Assembly: GCA_032716605.1 (NCBI GenBank)
Contig: CM064495.1
Coordinates: 43,004,896 to 43,068,895 of the forward strand
DNA length: 64,000 bases
Source: Paralithodes platypus
Taxonomy: Eukaryota; Arthropoda; Malacostraca; Decapoda; Lithodidae
Direction of reading: 5' to 3'
Below, one piece after another: positions 1 to 11,876 of the stretch. The position numbers and the translations under genes are program-made. How positions within the stretch are numbered: position 1 is the first letter of the stretch; each line of letters starts with the position of its first letter. The notes under the pieces are model-generated. The model searched no databases. It worked only from the letters and a program-made list of their open reading frames with translations, and had not been told where the DNA came from.

Positions 1-186
1 GCTCTCCCAGAATCAGTCTTTCCCTCTTCCTATGACTTAAATTGTTTCAAACTCCGTGTGCCCACGCATTTTGGCTCGAACGTCCCTTGATTTTGGCCCT
101 GTCACTCTTTCAACTATGGGGGAGGCACTCGCTATAAGCAGTTCTGCCTTTTGCCTCCCTCAATCACATAGAACAAAAAATATATA
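1..186 (+). mobile_element. 3' end of a non-LTR retrotransposon (jockey/CR1-like), cut by the window edge
   Basis: The sequence is the last ~180 bases of the LINE seen more fully at 54187-55140, and again at 40859-41525, 19684-20290 and, reversed, 51003-51195. It has the same order of blocks: a pyrimidine-rich stretch, a gggggaggca block, then an A-rich tail at about 172-186. Only the 3' end is present, as usual for 5'-truncated LINE copies. The family name is inferred from the reverse-transcriptase remnant in the 54 kb copy. Confidence 0.75.
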
Positions 187-532
187 TATACAGTATCATA
201 TTGATCCGATGGCCTACTGTACATGTTATTTGTATTGATACCTATAATAGTGCACTCACTTTTGACCTTAACCTGCACTGGGGCACTTTGTCGACAGCAT
301 TTTGAAAATCTAAGTACAGGATGTCTATGGTTCTTGTCAAATAGAAACTTATTCTACATACTAGTAAATACTTCTATCATACTCACTCATCATTTCATGG
401 AAGAGGAGAGAGTTACATGGAGTTACACAGAGTTACATAGCCACATACTACACAGACCTTGCGGTCCCTACTAGGTAGTCCGGACTTAATGCTATAATAG
501 AATTTGCTACAAGTGGAAAGCAAGGATAGCAA

Positions 533-565
<33 letters not shown>

Positions 566-946
566 ATGCTTCATCCACCATGTCCCGGTGACTATATAAA
601 AGTCCTATATTTGCTCAACCTGTGGGTGGGTTGGAAGAAGTGTTCAGCGGTGCTAATTTAGCTCCCTTACCGCTAGTTGAAGAAATATTTACATCGATCT
701 AGCGGCATTTTTTTACATCTTGTGACATGATTTCTAGATGCAATTTTGATATTTTAGCCAATTTAATGTTATATTCTAGAGATTTTGACCATTTTAGGGA
801 TGCTCCACAGTTCTAGCTAGGGACATTCTAGTGAGCTTTGAGGACTAATTTAGCAGTATATTTTTGTCTTACTATGGTAACCCTGGAAGTGTGACTAGAC
901 AAGGACAGATGAGACAAACGATATTCAAGAGTCATTTGATCAAACG

Positions 947-987
<41 letters not shown>

Positions 988-2088
988 AAAGGTAAGTATG
1001 AAATAATGGTGTTCTTGAATTGGACTACATGTGTCCTCAATGATCTAATAATTAATGGGAAATGAACACGTACACTTCAATACTGTCATGGCTCCTTGAC
1101 GATGTTGAAGAACGAATATCGAGTCTTAATTAGAGATTCATATGCCCTTGCTTGTTGTCCCCAGATTGGTGGAGGTCGATAGAGATTGTTTACACCTGTG
1201 TATCGGCTTTCTCCATATATACTATGCTACCAGACTAGATATAGTTAGGTACCGAGATTGTTTGCAAGTAAACCAGGATTTGTTTTAATTAAATTTCGAT
1301 CATTATTATTGAGATCTGTGGATGACAGCTTTAGGAAAGCATGGTGTACACTACTTAGGATGGTAACTGGAGTAGAAAATATCAAGTGTTGACGTAATTA
1401 TATTGTTATGCTTTAAATCGCAGGGAGAGCTGTTTTCCTTCACACAAGCACCCCAGAGTACCAGAGAGACTAGAAGTCTTATAATCTCAGTAGGAATACG
1501 AGAGAGGTACCAACAAGGGATGATGGCCCACCAGGTACCTAAGAATTTGACCCTAGTCAAGAGTGGCCCAAGAAGCTATCACTTCCCTAACATCAACATG
1601 CACCTGGGACACTCACCTCATGAACTACATACACTAGCAATATAGCTAACTACATCTTAAACCATCAACGCTAAGCCAGGCAAGCTCACCACTACTAAGA
1701 ACCCTGAACAACTATCCCATAATAGTAGGACCTCCGGTAAACTGCAATACCAGCACGCCCTATCATAAACTGGCTACCACAAACTGTGAATAAGCAAGTC
1801 CTGCCATAAGGAGGCAAACACAGAGCTGTTAATCAACTCGTCCAGCAAATAACTGGCACTGCTTAAATTGCACCTCTTCTTATGCCGGCAGTTGTTTCTG
1901 CCAGTGTTGAGTACAGTACGTTCCATGGGAGAGCCAAACCGAAAAGGACTACGTAACTGAGCGGCTCTTCGAGCTAGTACCTAATGTAATGTTAAGAACG
2001 GGGTGTTACTTATTAATAACCAGAGAACTAGCCTGCATAGTCAATAATAGATTTAAGTATTAACCCTGCATTACACCATGTATTACAG
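187..2088. other. Non-coding stretch upstream of the MMP21 exons
   Basis: No exon could be supported here. A (GA)n microsatellite lies at about 528-565 and a (CT)n tract at about 950-984. A SINE-tail remnant at about 1982-2022 shares the block near gttacttattaataa with the SINE tails at 27.7 and 53.6 kb. The missing MMP21 exons (prodomain and first half of the catalytic domain) were looked for between the acceptor at 2088 and the LINE at 1-186 and not found, so they probably lie to the left of the window. Confidence 0.5.
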
Positions 2089-4635
2089 GGAGCCACTTGG
2101 GTTGTGTGACGGAGTTTGACGGTCTGGGTGGTGAGCTGGGTCACACGCTACGACCACCCAACCATGCTCAAATACACATGGATGACGATGAACATTTTAC
2201 CCTAGACTCGGACCACGGAACTAATCTACTCAAGGTCAGACAAATACCAACCATTACCTTTCAATATAGTAAGATTTCGTAAAACGTTGATTGCAGTAAA
2301 CACTCTGGTTGAATTGGTAAGACGATTATTTCCTTGATATGGAACTCACATTTATAGCACTGTAATATCTGGTTATATTTCTATACATATTGAAAAGAGT
2401 TCACATTATTATGGTTATTGACTGTACATGTATGGTATCCCCCCAGGTAGCGGTACACGAGATAGGTCACGTGTTGGGGCTAGGTCACGTGATGCAGGGT
2501 AACTCAGTCATGCATGCGGTATATGAAGAAATGCTACCCAACCAAGGCCTGGAGTTGAGTCGGCAGGACCGTAACATGGTCCAGCGGCTGTATGGGTCCT
2601 GCGAGGGGGCCTTCGATACTGTCTTTGATCTCCTACGCTGGCGCCCTGACGGATCACTCACCTACAACTCCTACTTCTTCAGGGGAAACGACTTCTGGAT
2701 GTATGAGAACAAGTAAGAATATTTATCAACATATTTTTGTAATGGATTGGTAAATATGTTGAGATATCCACCAATGATACATGGCAGTTCACTTTCTTAA
2801 ATTGTGTATATTAGAAGTATATTACTATAATGCTGCATAATATTTGTATTGTAAGTAGTATTATATAAAATTTATCATTATTACACAGTTGTCATCTCTG
2901 ATAAATAGCCAATATCGCAAATCTTGAGTAGGGTGATGTGGTATTCATCTTTCCATATAAGAAGAAGAGAAGAAACACACAATGACAATGAAAATATAAA
3001 AGCAGACTTATGTGCATTTCTAAAAACCCGCCCTATGGTCCAGGTACAACCGGACGAGATACGGTGACCCGATATATGTGTCTCAGGAGTGGGGAGGACT
3101 GCCAGCCAATGTGGACGGCTACGCTCATGTCTGGACCAGGACTAAGGACATACATCTCTTCTTTAAAGGTCAGTATTAATATCAAACATTGCTTTTTTAC
3201 TTTGTGGTGTAGAATAAAAGACATCTTTCTTTTTATATGTTCTTAAGGGGGGTGACATGCTTTTTTTCTCTTTCTTGGTTATATCCATTCGGCCGCATTC
3301 AGCCTACTGTTTCATGTCTTCATATTGAGTGAGATATACAAACATGTTCTTACACTTACCCACCCTATTCAACATCTGACAGACATTAATACAGCACAGA
3401 GCAAGCCAAACGTAATGACAGCTGGGACATGAGAACATAAGAAATATGGAAATCTGCAGAAGGCCTATTGACCCATACGAGGCAGATCCCTTATTCCCTA
3501 CATCCCTATTAGTTCTTTCCCTAGACTAAAAATATTATTAGCGTAACCGTACCTATTACTGTTCCAGGTGACAAATACTATGTGTACGACGCTCGAGCTG
3601 GGGGCCTCATCTCTGGGTCCCCTCGCAGTATCTCCCAGGACTTCCGAGGGCCCCCCACCGCCCGGAGGCCTAAGGGTCGCACCATACCCAACAACATAGA
3701 TACCGTTTACTTCGATAAGAGAGATGAGAACCTTTACTTCTTCAGGGGCAAGAAGGTTAGTGAATCGCTACTCTTAAACCACGACCAAAATGACCAAATG
3801 CAAATATTTATATCAATGAAAGTTTTCAGGCTCTTAAACTTAACAAACTATTACAGTCTTGATCATTATTATGGTCATGAAGAAACTTTGTAGTAAAAAC
3901 ATGCGAAGTGGTGTTAAGCAATATTGTGCCATAAGGTATGTTCTTAAAATACATGTGTTTGTGTGTTCCAGGTGTGGGGGTACGACGTGAGTAAAGGTAC
4001 GCGTGGTTGTTGTTTACCTGGGTACCCTCGTCACATAAGGGAGGAATACAAACGAGCACCAAACACCAAAAGTCGTCGCCTTCCCCGCTCGCTAGATGCT
4101 GCTTACTACTCTTACAACGACCAGACTCTCTACTTTTTCAAGGTATAGTAATGCATAACAATTTATACATATAGCCTACTGTATATTCCTAGGTGTGGTC
4201 ATGAAGTAGCTTTATCGCAGAAGTTGAAGTACATACTATTATAAGGTAGAAGCCAGTGATATAGTTGATTGCTGGATAAGTGGGAGCTGATTGAGCATAG
4301 TCTAAGGGCTTGTATTGTAATCTCTCACATCTTAATAGCTATAATTAAAGTACAATATATTTGGTGACTAGCTGAAGTCAAATACAAATATAATTCAGAA
4401 GCTGTCAGACCATAAATTGCGGAAAATAGTTACCAGTACCAGGAAAATAGATCAGTGTGTGACTCCCATTATTTTTGTCTTCCCACAGGACCGCTTGTAT
4501 TGGGAGGTGTCTAGCTTCCACCCGAACGACACTAACCGCACAAACACCGTGGTCGGCCCCAAGAAGGTCAAGGGCAAGTGGAAGGACATCTGCACCACCC
4601 AGATGGATCCCACCACCCAATACACACTGGTTTAG
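2089..4635 (+). CDS. MMP21: Matrix metalloproteinase-21 (3' part, six exons, 346 residues)
   Basis: Exons 2089-2234, 2447-2712, 3044-3168, 3568-3755, 3972-4142 and 4489-4635 join in frame, with AG acceptors, GT donors and a TAG stop. The product is a secreted or membrane-proximal zinc endopeptidase. Exon 1 ends the S1/S2 part of the catalytic domain (HLGC...HMDDDEHF). Exon 2 opens with the zinc site HEIGHVLGLGH and has the Met-turn (SVMHAVY), then the MMP21-typical LYGSCEGAFDTVFD entering the hemopexin propeller. Exons 3-6 carry the four blades (YFFRGNDFWMYEN; HVWTRTKDIHLFF; YFDKRDENLYFFRG; AAYYSYNDQTLYFF) and a C-terminal WKDIC cysteine. The order YNRTRYGDPI and the GSCEGAFDT motif fit vertebrate MMP21, a left-right patterning protease, rather than other MMPs. 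The 5' part (signal peptide, prodomain, furin site) is not in view. A MITE begins about 30 bases after the stop. The first two bases (2089-2090) complete a codon of the unseen preceding exon. Confidence 0.93.
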
Positions 4636-4666
4636 CCCCAGGTTCGATCCCCGCTCCGTGATTATT

Positions 4667-4829
4667 ATAGTCCTTTTATTCTAGGTTGGGCAGAAATCGT
4701 AACCTCTAACCTCTGTAACTCAAAAAGGGCTAGAAGTGTGGAAATTGACAGCTCATTTGCTCTAGTCCTTTTTGAGTTACAGAGGTTAGAGGTTACGATT
4801 TCTACCCAACTTTAGAATGAACGGACTAT
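4667..4829. mobile_element. Short MITE, family A (TIRs reading tagtcc...ggacta)
   Basis: Two arms of ~65 bases are inverted copies: taacctctaacctctgtaac near 4702 and its complement near 4778. A short spacer contains the gtggaaattgacagctcat block. The same element occurs at 5995-6214 and 37736-38226. It starts about 30 bases after the MMP21 stop codon and so may be transcribed in its 3' UTR. Confidence 0.85.
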
Positions 4830-4892
4830 TACAGACTCGCTACTACTCGCTATACAGCCAGTAACATTCAGTAAACACTTTACACATTACAC

Positions 4893-5205
4893 TTAACGGG
4901 AGATGGGTCGTTTTTCTGGCAACCCTACTTCCTCATGTTTAGCCCCATTAGTTTTCAGATTATAAGACGTTTGGCCCATAAGTTTGGCGATTTTAAGAAA
5001 TTTCTTCCAATTTCTTTGTCAATATTAAGATTTTTCGTGTCATTTATGTGTCGATTTTTTGCAATAGCCAGCTTATAATTTAAGAGAAACCGGCCTTTGG
5101 CCGAAACAATTTTCTATCGAACAATGTACAAATTTATCTTGAAGGAGGGTCTTGGGTGGGTGTTTTTTAAGCTTGATAGAGGTCTAGGGACGGTATTGAT
5201 AAATA
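4893..5205. mobile_element. TTAA-flanked MITE, family B, decayed right end
   Basis: It begins ttaacgggagatgggtcg and carries the family blocks in order: a catgtttagcccattagtttt block, 'aagacgtttggcccat', 'ccggcctttggccg', 'aatgtacaaatttatcttga', 'ttgatagaggtctag'. No closing TTAA is seen. Better copies are at 5472-5848 and 29253-29632. Confidence 0.7.
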
Positions 5206-5471
5206 TTTCGCGTTTCTACAATTCGATCTGTTATTATCTATATGTTGTTAATCATCTGTAATGTAATATAACGCAAATCATATATATATTTAAACTATGA
5301 TAACTTTTATAGAACATATTTTCTTTAGCTTAAGATTTTAATTAATCCTTGGTAAAAAAGTAGAAAAGTTTATTATCAAGCCAGACATAGTATTGTAAGA
5401 TTTGTGTGTGCATATTATTTTACGTAGCGATACAAATGGTGTGTTGGTTGTAACACAATACTGTACATTCA

Positions 5472-5848
5472 TTAAGGGGGTAGTACTCGCTTTCTCTGAA
5501 CCCCCTTCTCCCTTATGTTTAGCATATTAGTTTTGAAAATTTAAGACGTTCGTTCCAGTAGTTTGGGGATTTTGAGACCTTTCGCCTCATTTTTGTGTCA
5601 ATGTCAATAGTAAGACTTTACGTGCCCTTTCGGTGTCGATTTTTTTCCTGGCAAGCGATAACGAGACCTCTAATTTTAGAAGGAACCGGCCTTTGGCCGG
5701 AAATGTTTTCTACCGAAAAATGTACAAATTTATCTTGAAAGGGGGTCTATGGGGTGTTTTTCTAAGCTTGATGGAGATCTAGCGAGGAAGCTAAAGAATA
5801 AATAGAATAAATAAAATATTGATAAAAAACCAAGTACTATCCCCTTAA
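5472..5848. mobile_element. Complete TTAA-flanked MITE, family B
   Basis: It starts TTAAGGGGGTAGTACT and ends AGTACTATCCCCTTAA, so TIRs of ~16-24 bases are bounded by TTAA on both sides. There is no ORF. TTAA duplications and short G/C-start TIRs are the signature of piggyBac-type mobilisation, so a piggyBac-derived non-autonomous family is the best guess. Relatives in this window: 4893, 24572, 25765, 28100, 29253, 33402, 36680, 37281 and 40511. Confidence 0.85.
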
Positions 5849-5994
5849 GTAGTTATGACCAATGTCCATCAATTTTTGGAGTTTATATATGTAGAATATT
5901 GATAGGAATAATCACATACTAATGATGAAGTGATTGACAAACCCAGAACAATGCACTGGGTGAAACAAAAACCTGGGGTATGCATCTCCCCATG

Positions 5995-6214
5995 CTATAG
6001 TCTGTTCATTCTAGGTTGGGTAGACATTGTAACCTCTAACCTCTGATAACTCAAGAAGGACTAGAGTAATCGAGCTAATTTTTCTACACAATAGGAAGAC
6101 TTGACTAGGGAATAGGTGTGGAAATTGACAGCTCATTTGATCTAGCGGCCTCATTCTGAGTTACAGAGGCTAGAGGTTATGATGTCTGCCCAACCTAGAA
6201 TGAATGGACTATAG
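5995..6214. mobile_element. MITE family A, second copy
   Basis: The TIRs ctatagtctgttcattctag (left) and ctagaatgaatggactatag (right) are near-perfect inverted copies. The interior holds one copy of the gggaataggtgtggaaattg block that is amplified eleven-fold in the copy at 37.8 kb. Confidence 0.88.
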
Positions 6215-6359
6215 CTCAGCCTCTATGTATTTTATGAGTACTTGACATTGGCATGCCTTGCCGCATCAAAGTTCATAACATAATTTTATCTCCTTTATAA
6301 CCTCTTCAATCAAGTGACATCAATTACTATTATATTCCACAATAATAATATTATGTGTG

Positions 6360-6364
<5 letters not shown>

Positions 6365-6397
<33 letters not shown>
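6365..6397. repeat. (TA)n microsatellite
   Basis: About 16 uninterrupted TA units. Confidence 0.95.
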
Positions 6398-6399
<2 letters not shown>

Positions 6400-6854
6400 G
6401 TTATATTTTATTCAATTTGGGAAGCACCAGTCAGAGCTGGAGAGTTAATTTAGATATACTTTGACCGGTCTATTATATACATTTACTCCTTTTATGCAAT
6501 TTTCTAAGGGAAACAATATCCCTAGAATGCTTACAGACACGCACCCAGTACCCAATTTAACCCTTTCACTCAGATAGCTTCAATTATCTTGTGTATTATA
6601 CCTACCTCCAGATATTTATATTCACTTTAAATAAGAAAATAAATCAGAGTTAGAGGGTTTATTGAGATAGTGTTAACTATTTGATACCTAGAGGTCCTTG
6701 CTAAGCCTATTATAATGGTTTGGGTATAGCTAGAACAGGTGTCACTTGATTGAAGGGACTGTTCATAACATAATTCGAGCACTCTTAGTCCTTACATCTT
6801 TGCTATGAAGTAGCCGTAGCCATGCTATTTTGTTTTATATAGATATCTTTAACT

Positions 6855-6990
6855 GTCTTCGTGGCGCAATGCATAAGTGTGTTGATTTTCGGTGTGAGCA
6901 TCCTAGGTTCGAATCCCCGGACTGCCACATGTGTTTTTTAATTTCATTAATCGAGTTTAGGAGTAGAGTTGGTTAGTGGAGAGAACATAT
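6855..6990 (+). mobile_element. tRNA-derived SINE, subfamily 1
   Basis: The head has pol III internal promoter boxes: an A-box-like tggcgcaatgcataag near 6862 and a perfect B box ggttcgaatcc at 6906-6916. It continues into a unique tail (catgtgttttttaatttcat). The acceptor-stem ends do not pair as in a real tRNA. The same head and tail recur at 48905-49045 and, reversed and partial, 18118-18182. Confidence 0.8.
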
Positions 6991-7039
6991 TAATTTACTG
7001 TACATAATATCTAGACTGACAAGTAATACCGTTACTGTA

Positions 7040-7258
7040 AAGCCGGTATCACACGAGCGCTATTTCCCTCAACATTTATCCTCAATACTGGTCTGGCAGC
7101 TTATGAGGTCAACAATTAAAATATTTATTTGGCCTAAATTCATCTATTATCAGTCTAGTTTCCGATACCAGTGCAAAAAAATCCAGAAATTTTAACAGAA
7201 ATTTTTTGATCATCGAATGTTGACTATAAAAGCTCTCTTGTGATACCGTTACTGTAAG
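7040..7258. mobile_element. MITE family C (TIRs ccggtatcacacgag / ctcttgtgatacc)
   Basis: The inverted ends flank ~190 non-coding bases. The same element at 26899-27118 keeps better ends (tctcgtgtgataccgg), and a third, partial copy starts at 50100. Here the 13-base string accgttactgtaa is present just outside the left end and again at the right end. Confidence 0.82.
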
Positions 7259-7771
7259 AAGCTACCAAATTTGTATTCGCTTCTATGATTAACCTATCGA
7301 ACCATCTGTGATAATAGATATAACCAGACTGTACACCAAATATATACACTGTCAATATTGTGTGTTCAAATATAACAACATGATACAAATATTTCAATCG
7401 TTTATGTATTCAAATGTGTACACTTACACGATTGAAATATTTTTTGTGTATCATTCTTGTTACAATTGAGCACACATTTTTTATAGTGTACTTCAGATCG
7501 TGTACTAAAATTAACTATATGATTAAGACTAATTTGTGTAAGTAACTTTAATACAGCACTAATTAAATCAGAATATGGTAATTATATATGATATTAGAGC
7601 CTGCAGCCGACTGCTATATAACTATGATTACTTTAATGCCGTATTTCTGATATATGCCATTATTCATTCAATTATGATCATCAAATACAAACGTGTGTGT
7701 ATATTTCATTTTTATATAGAACGTACACTCACAAACCATACTTTTAATACACCCATTTGAATCTTTGAACC

Positions 7772-7986
7772 TTTAACCCTTTGAGTACCAGCGACATGCG
7801 TTATATTTCATTCTAGCTATATTTAAAAGATATTATCCAGCTTGGGAAGGATATGTGGTAGTTAAAAGGGTTGGTTGAGATAGTTTTAAGTCTTATTATT
7901 GCTAGAGGTCTTCGCTAAGCTAAATTAAACTGTCTAATAGTTGCCAGAATATGAAGAAAAGGACGTCCCTGGTACTGAAGGGGTTA
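7772..7986. mobile_element. MITE family D (ends aaccctttgagtaccagcg / ctggtactgaaggggtta)
   Basis: A ~215-base element with inverted ends around 'accggcgac' and an inner 'ctggcaactattagacgatt' block. Copies lie at 11124, 11345, 23913, 34545, 39940 (split), 46810 and 53195. No ORF. Confidence 0.8.
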
Positions 7987-9107
7987 AATCCATACTCCCA
8001 AGAATGTGTGATTGTTCTGTAATATCACAAACGAAAATGAGGGTATGATTATTATGTCTCGTGAGTATACATTGCAATATTTATGAATTATAGTTACACA
8101 AAAATACCTATGTGTTAATCTCATGTAACAGTAACTTAGATTAGAAGCAATATTATAATAAATATTTTAGTTTAGAGTGGCCGTTTTCTACCCTAGTAAT
8201 TAAGTCTCTAGTTTTCATATATGGAATGCACATAATTGTATTATATTTATTATATATTGTCATTCTGTTCATCTTACCGTGTCCCTATCTTTAGTATCAA
8301 CATTGTGGAACAAAGCTAAATAACGAATTACGATACCAACCTTAAGAAACAATATTATATATCTTTGCAACTACAACAACTAGCGTATGTCGAGGATTGG
8401 AACAGTGAAGAACCTATGGGAGCACAACCCTAAAATGGGGAGGGTACATTCCCCCCCTTGCCCCTTCTCCCCACCTCCCCCAGCAGAAAGACCACTGGGC
8501 TAATGTCATCATCACTACTCCAAAGTTTTAGCTTTCACTTTTAGCTTTAGCTTGGGGACCCGCAGAGGGCTGCACTCTGGCAGCATGATATGCGGGGGTT
8601 GTGCGGGGAGTTATGGGGGGCTAATGGGAAGAATGAGGATGAGGATAAGGAGAATTTTTGTTGGTGATCCTAGCTTTAAAACTGTCAAGAGTGGGATTGT
8701 TAACTATATGAGATGGAAGGTGATTCCACTCTTGGATGCAGCGGGGAAAATATGATTACCCAAATATGTCGGTGCTTGCTATAATGTGTGATATTTTCGG
8801 TTGTGGCTGCCTCTTGTGGATCGTATAATTGGTAGGGTGTAAATATGTGCCTTTGTCTATGTCTACTATGTTGTTTGTGATTTTTTATAGCATTTGTTAT
8901 CTGTGTATCTGTCTTCTCGTTGCAAGTGTGTCTAATTTAATGTCTTATTTAAGCAAAGTGACCGATATTCTAAATTTGATAAACCTCTAATATCCATCTC
9001 GGGTCGCCACTTAGCCTTGGAGTTTGAAGTAGAGGGAGATATAGACATACAGTAAATAGGTCTAACAAGACCTGCGTCCAGTAATCACGTAAGGACGTGA
9101 GGTCAGG

Positions 9108-9292
9108 TGAGGTGAAGGTATTGAGGGATAAGCCTTTACAATGGCACCTCGTATCTACTTTTCGAAGAGTGTTGAGAGGGGAGCAGGAGTGTTGGAGAAA
9201 GAGGAAGCTGTTGGAGTGGCTTTGTTGTGTGTGTTATTAGTCTGTATACGTCGTCGAGGTGTCCCCCGACTGGGTGCAAGCATGTGAAACAC
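9108..9292 (+). repeat. Dispersed repeat E (ggtgaaggtattgagggata)
   Basis: The same ~180-base sequence recurs at 36503-36665, reversed at 35500-35640, and as a short piece at 22595-22655. Shared blocks include agcctttaca-(a/t)-ggcacctcgta and ttggagtggctttgtt. No coding logic or clear ends were seen. It is an unclassified interspersed repeat. Confidence 0.7.
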
Positions 9293-9321
9293 TAGGACGT
9301 ACTACCACACCCACTAAATAT

Positions 9322-9398
9322 GTCCGTCTTGGCTGGGATCGAACCCAGGTCAAGCAGATTCGCACATGAGCGTGCTCTCCACTACACTGCCGCGGCTC
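9322..9398 (-). mobile_element. tRNA-like SINE head, reverse orientation
   Basis: On the minus strand an A-box-like region (ggcagtgtagtggagagcac) is followed by B box ggttcgatccc at the usual spacing. The acceptor ends gccgcgg and ccaagacgg do not pair well, so a SINE head is likelier than a functional tRNA. Confidence 0.55.
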
Positions 9399-9969
9399 TA
9401 AGTACGAAATTACATAATACGCTGATCGTATTTTTTAATTTAGTTACCGGTAAATTAAAATTTTCTTATACGTTTATGATAGAAAATCAATATTTTTCAT
9501 GCGTAACTAAACGATAATAAGTAAACGTACTAAACTTTATATATATATATTTTTTTTTACGAGGAAATACAAATAAAGCCAATAATTTAGGTTTTAGAAA
9601 TCAGAACAAATTTAGATACAATAAACAACGTTAAGTATTAACTTAATGTGGACCAAAATAGTAAAAAGCAGCTACTGTGTGTCGATAATTTAGACCTGGC
9701 TAATTCAGAGTACAGTAGCCTATATTAGATCGCTCACGAAAGAGGACTCATTATTGTATCTCCAAATTACGTGAAGGTCAGACGTGTGAAAATTTGTGAG
9801 TTGATTAAATCATTCGTGATAAAAATGTAATATAAGGTTTAATACATATTTTGCGCTTTATTCAAGAATAAAACAATCTCACTGTAAAGTCAGATAATAC
9901 TATCCCACTATTGTTCCGTGAATTTATTAACGAGCAGTGCATCGTTTTCTTATTAGTTTGTGAAAGCAA

Positions 9970-10690
9970 CCAGGTTATGGTTCATGGTTCCTGTAGCCTA
10001 TAGAGGCTACCCTGTTTCCTGTAACGCCCTATTATTGGCTCATAGCTGTCCTGGTAAGTGTTAAAGTAGTAGTAGTAGTAGTAGTAGTAGTGTAGAGGCC
10101 CCTCTGGTTCCAGTATACTGTCTTTCCGGCTAATCGCCGTCCTGGTTCCTGTATAGGCCATGGCACTCTGGTTCCAGTAGGGGCCTTTCCGGCTTATTGC
10201 CGTCCTGATAACTGTAATAGTAGTAGTAGTAATCATATTAGTAGTGTAGAGGCCCTCTGGTTCCAGTAGTGTCCTTCCGGCTAATCGCCGTCCTGGTTCC
10301 TGTATAGTCCACTCTGGTTCCTGTAGGGGCCTTTCCGGCTTATTGCCGTCTTGATAACTAATAGTAGTAGTAGTAGTAGTGTAGAGGCCCCTCTGGTTCC
10401 AGGAGTGTCCTTCCGGCTAATCTCCGTCCTGGTTCCTGTATAGGCCACTCTGGTTCCTGTAGGGGCCTTTCTGGTTTATTGCCGTCTTGATAACTGTAAT
10501 AGTAGTAGTAGTAGTAGTGTAGAGGCCCCTCTGGTTCCAGTAGTGTCCTTCCGGCTAATCGCCGTCCTGGTTCCTGTACAGGCCACTCTGGTTCCAGTAG
10601 GGGCCTTTCTGGCTTATTGCCGTCCTGATAACTGTAGTAGTAGTAGTATTAGTGTAGAGGCTCCACTGGTGGTTCCTTTAGTACAGTGGC
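9970..10690. repeat. VNTR of ~140-bp units with embedded (TAG)n
   Basis: About 4.5 degenerate units carry, in order, ggcccctctggttccagtag, tgtccttccggctaatcgcc, tcctggttcctgtataggcc, ggcctttccggcttattgcc, then a (TAG)3-9 run. TAG runs lie near 10064, 10209, 10362, 10501 and 10637, which gives the period. Within each unit two half-units (ccggctaatcgccgtcctgg and ccggcttattgccgtcctga) are themselves related, so the array grew at two levels. Confidence 0.88.
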
Positions 10691-11123
10691 CTTTAATAAT
10701 GTAAACTCTTGTTATCTCTCTAGTTATGAAGTAATTTGAAGTTATAAATTTGGACACCGCTTATGTCCGGGGGTGTACAGTCAAAATTAATAGTAGGCCT
10801 ACCTTGATGATAACTTGTGCAAACTTTTGAGACATTAACTCGACATTCTAAACCGTGAAACAAATTATACTAGTCAAGTAGGCTACATTTATAAACACAT
10901 GAGGACTGTCAAGGAAATGTATTGGTAACTTATAATGACACAATTAATGAGGAAGATGTTCGGCAAACTTTTGATTTTGATTGGACCTGCTAACTAAAGT
11001 TGATCCTAACTTAATTCTGAATGAAGTTAAACCCAAGGCTATCAGGAGCTTCAACGCTTAAAACTGTATCTCAACCGAGGATGATGTTTTTGGATTTCCC
11101 CTATTTCATCCCATTAGTTTTGA

Positions 11124-11600
11124 AGTTTTAGCCCCTTCTGTACCGGCGACATCTTTTTAATATTTCTTCTAGCTATATTTGGACGATTTTGTGCAGTTAA
11201 GAAGGATCTGGGGTAGTAAAAAGGCTAAGCGAGATAGTTCGAAGCCTGTTAATTGCTGGAGGACCTTTATAAACTGAATAAAATTGTCTAACAGTAGCCA
11301 GAATACAGTTAAAAAGACGTCTCCGGTACAGAAGGGGTTAAGACATTTTGCTCTATTAGTTTGGAAATTAGCGACCTCACAATTTTCGAGAAATGGGCCT
11401 ACACTAGCCCTTTGAAGATTACGACGCATTTTGTCAGTATATTCTGGCTATCATTAGATGATTTGTTTACAGTTAGGAAGGATCTGTGGGAATAATTATA
11501 AGAGTAAATACGATCTCAATTAACCCTCAGACTTCCATATACCCTTCCTAATCTGAAAACAATCGTCTAATGATAGCCAGAAACAAGAACACAATTTGTA
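11124..11600. mobile_element. Two adjacent MITE family D copies
   Basis: The first copy runs from about 11124 (agccccttctgtaccggcga) to 11340 (ccggtacagaaggggttaag). A second, more degenerate copy follows to about 11600 (gacgcattttgtcagtatat ... gatagccagaaacaagaaca). The two are nearly head to tail. Confidence 0.7.
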
Positions 11601-11876
11601 ATCGGATTTTGACAGGAAAAAATAATGAAAATGCTGCTGGGAAGGATCAAACATAATACTTTATATAATTAATTTTATTTCTTGGTAATAACATCAGTAT
11701 TTAGTTACATAATTAGGAAAATAAGACTTTCATGTAGACCAATATAACTTTATTATTATAACTCTGCTTAGAATATAACATAGCATAGAATAATATAATA
11801 TAATATGATATAAAAACACAAATACGAAGCATCATTGTTCAACAAATATATGGTTCAACAATATCAACAATTAAAA

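Noticed and set aside
1403..1645. Upstream MMP21 exon
   Set aside because: The 80-codon frame after a cgcag acceptor has no metalloproteinase motif, and no frame leads sensibly into the exon at 2089.
8552..8755. 67-codon Gly/Arg-rich ORF
   Set aside because: Purine-rich low-complexity DNA, no ATG (frame opens at TTG), no splice or domain support.
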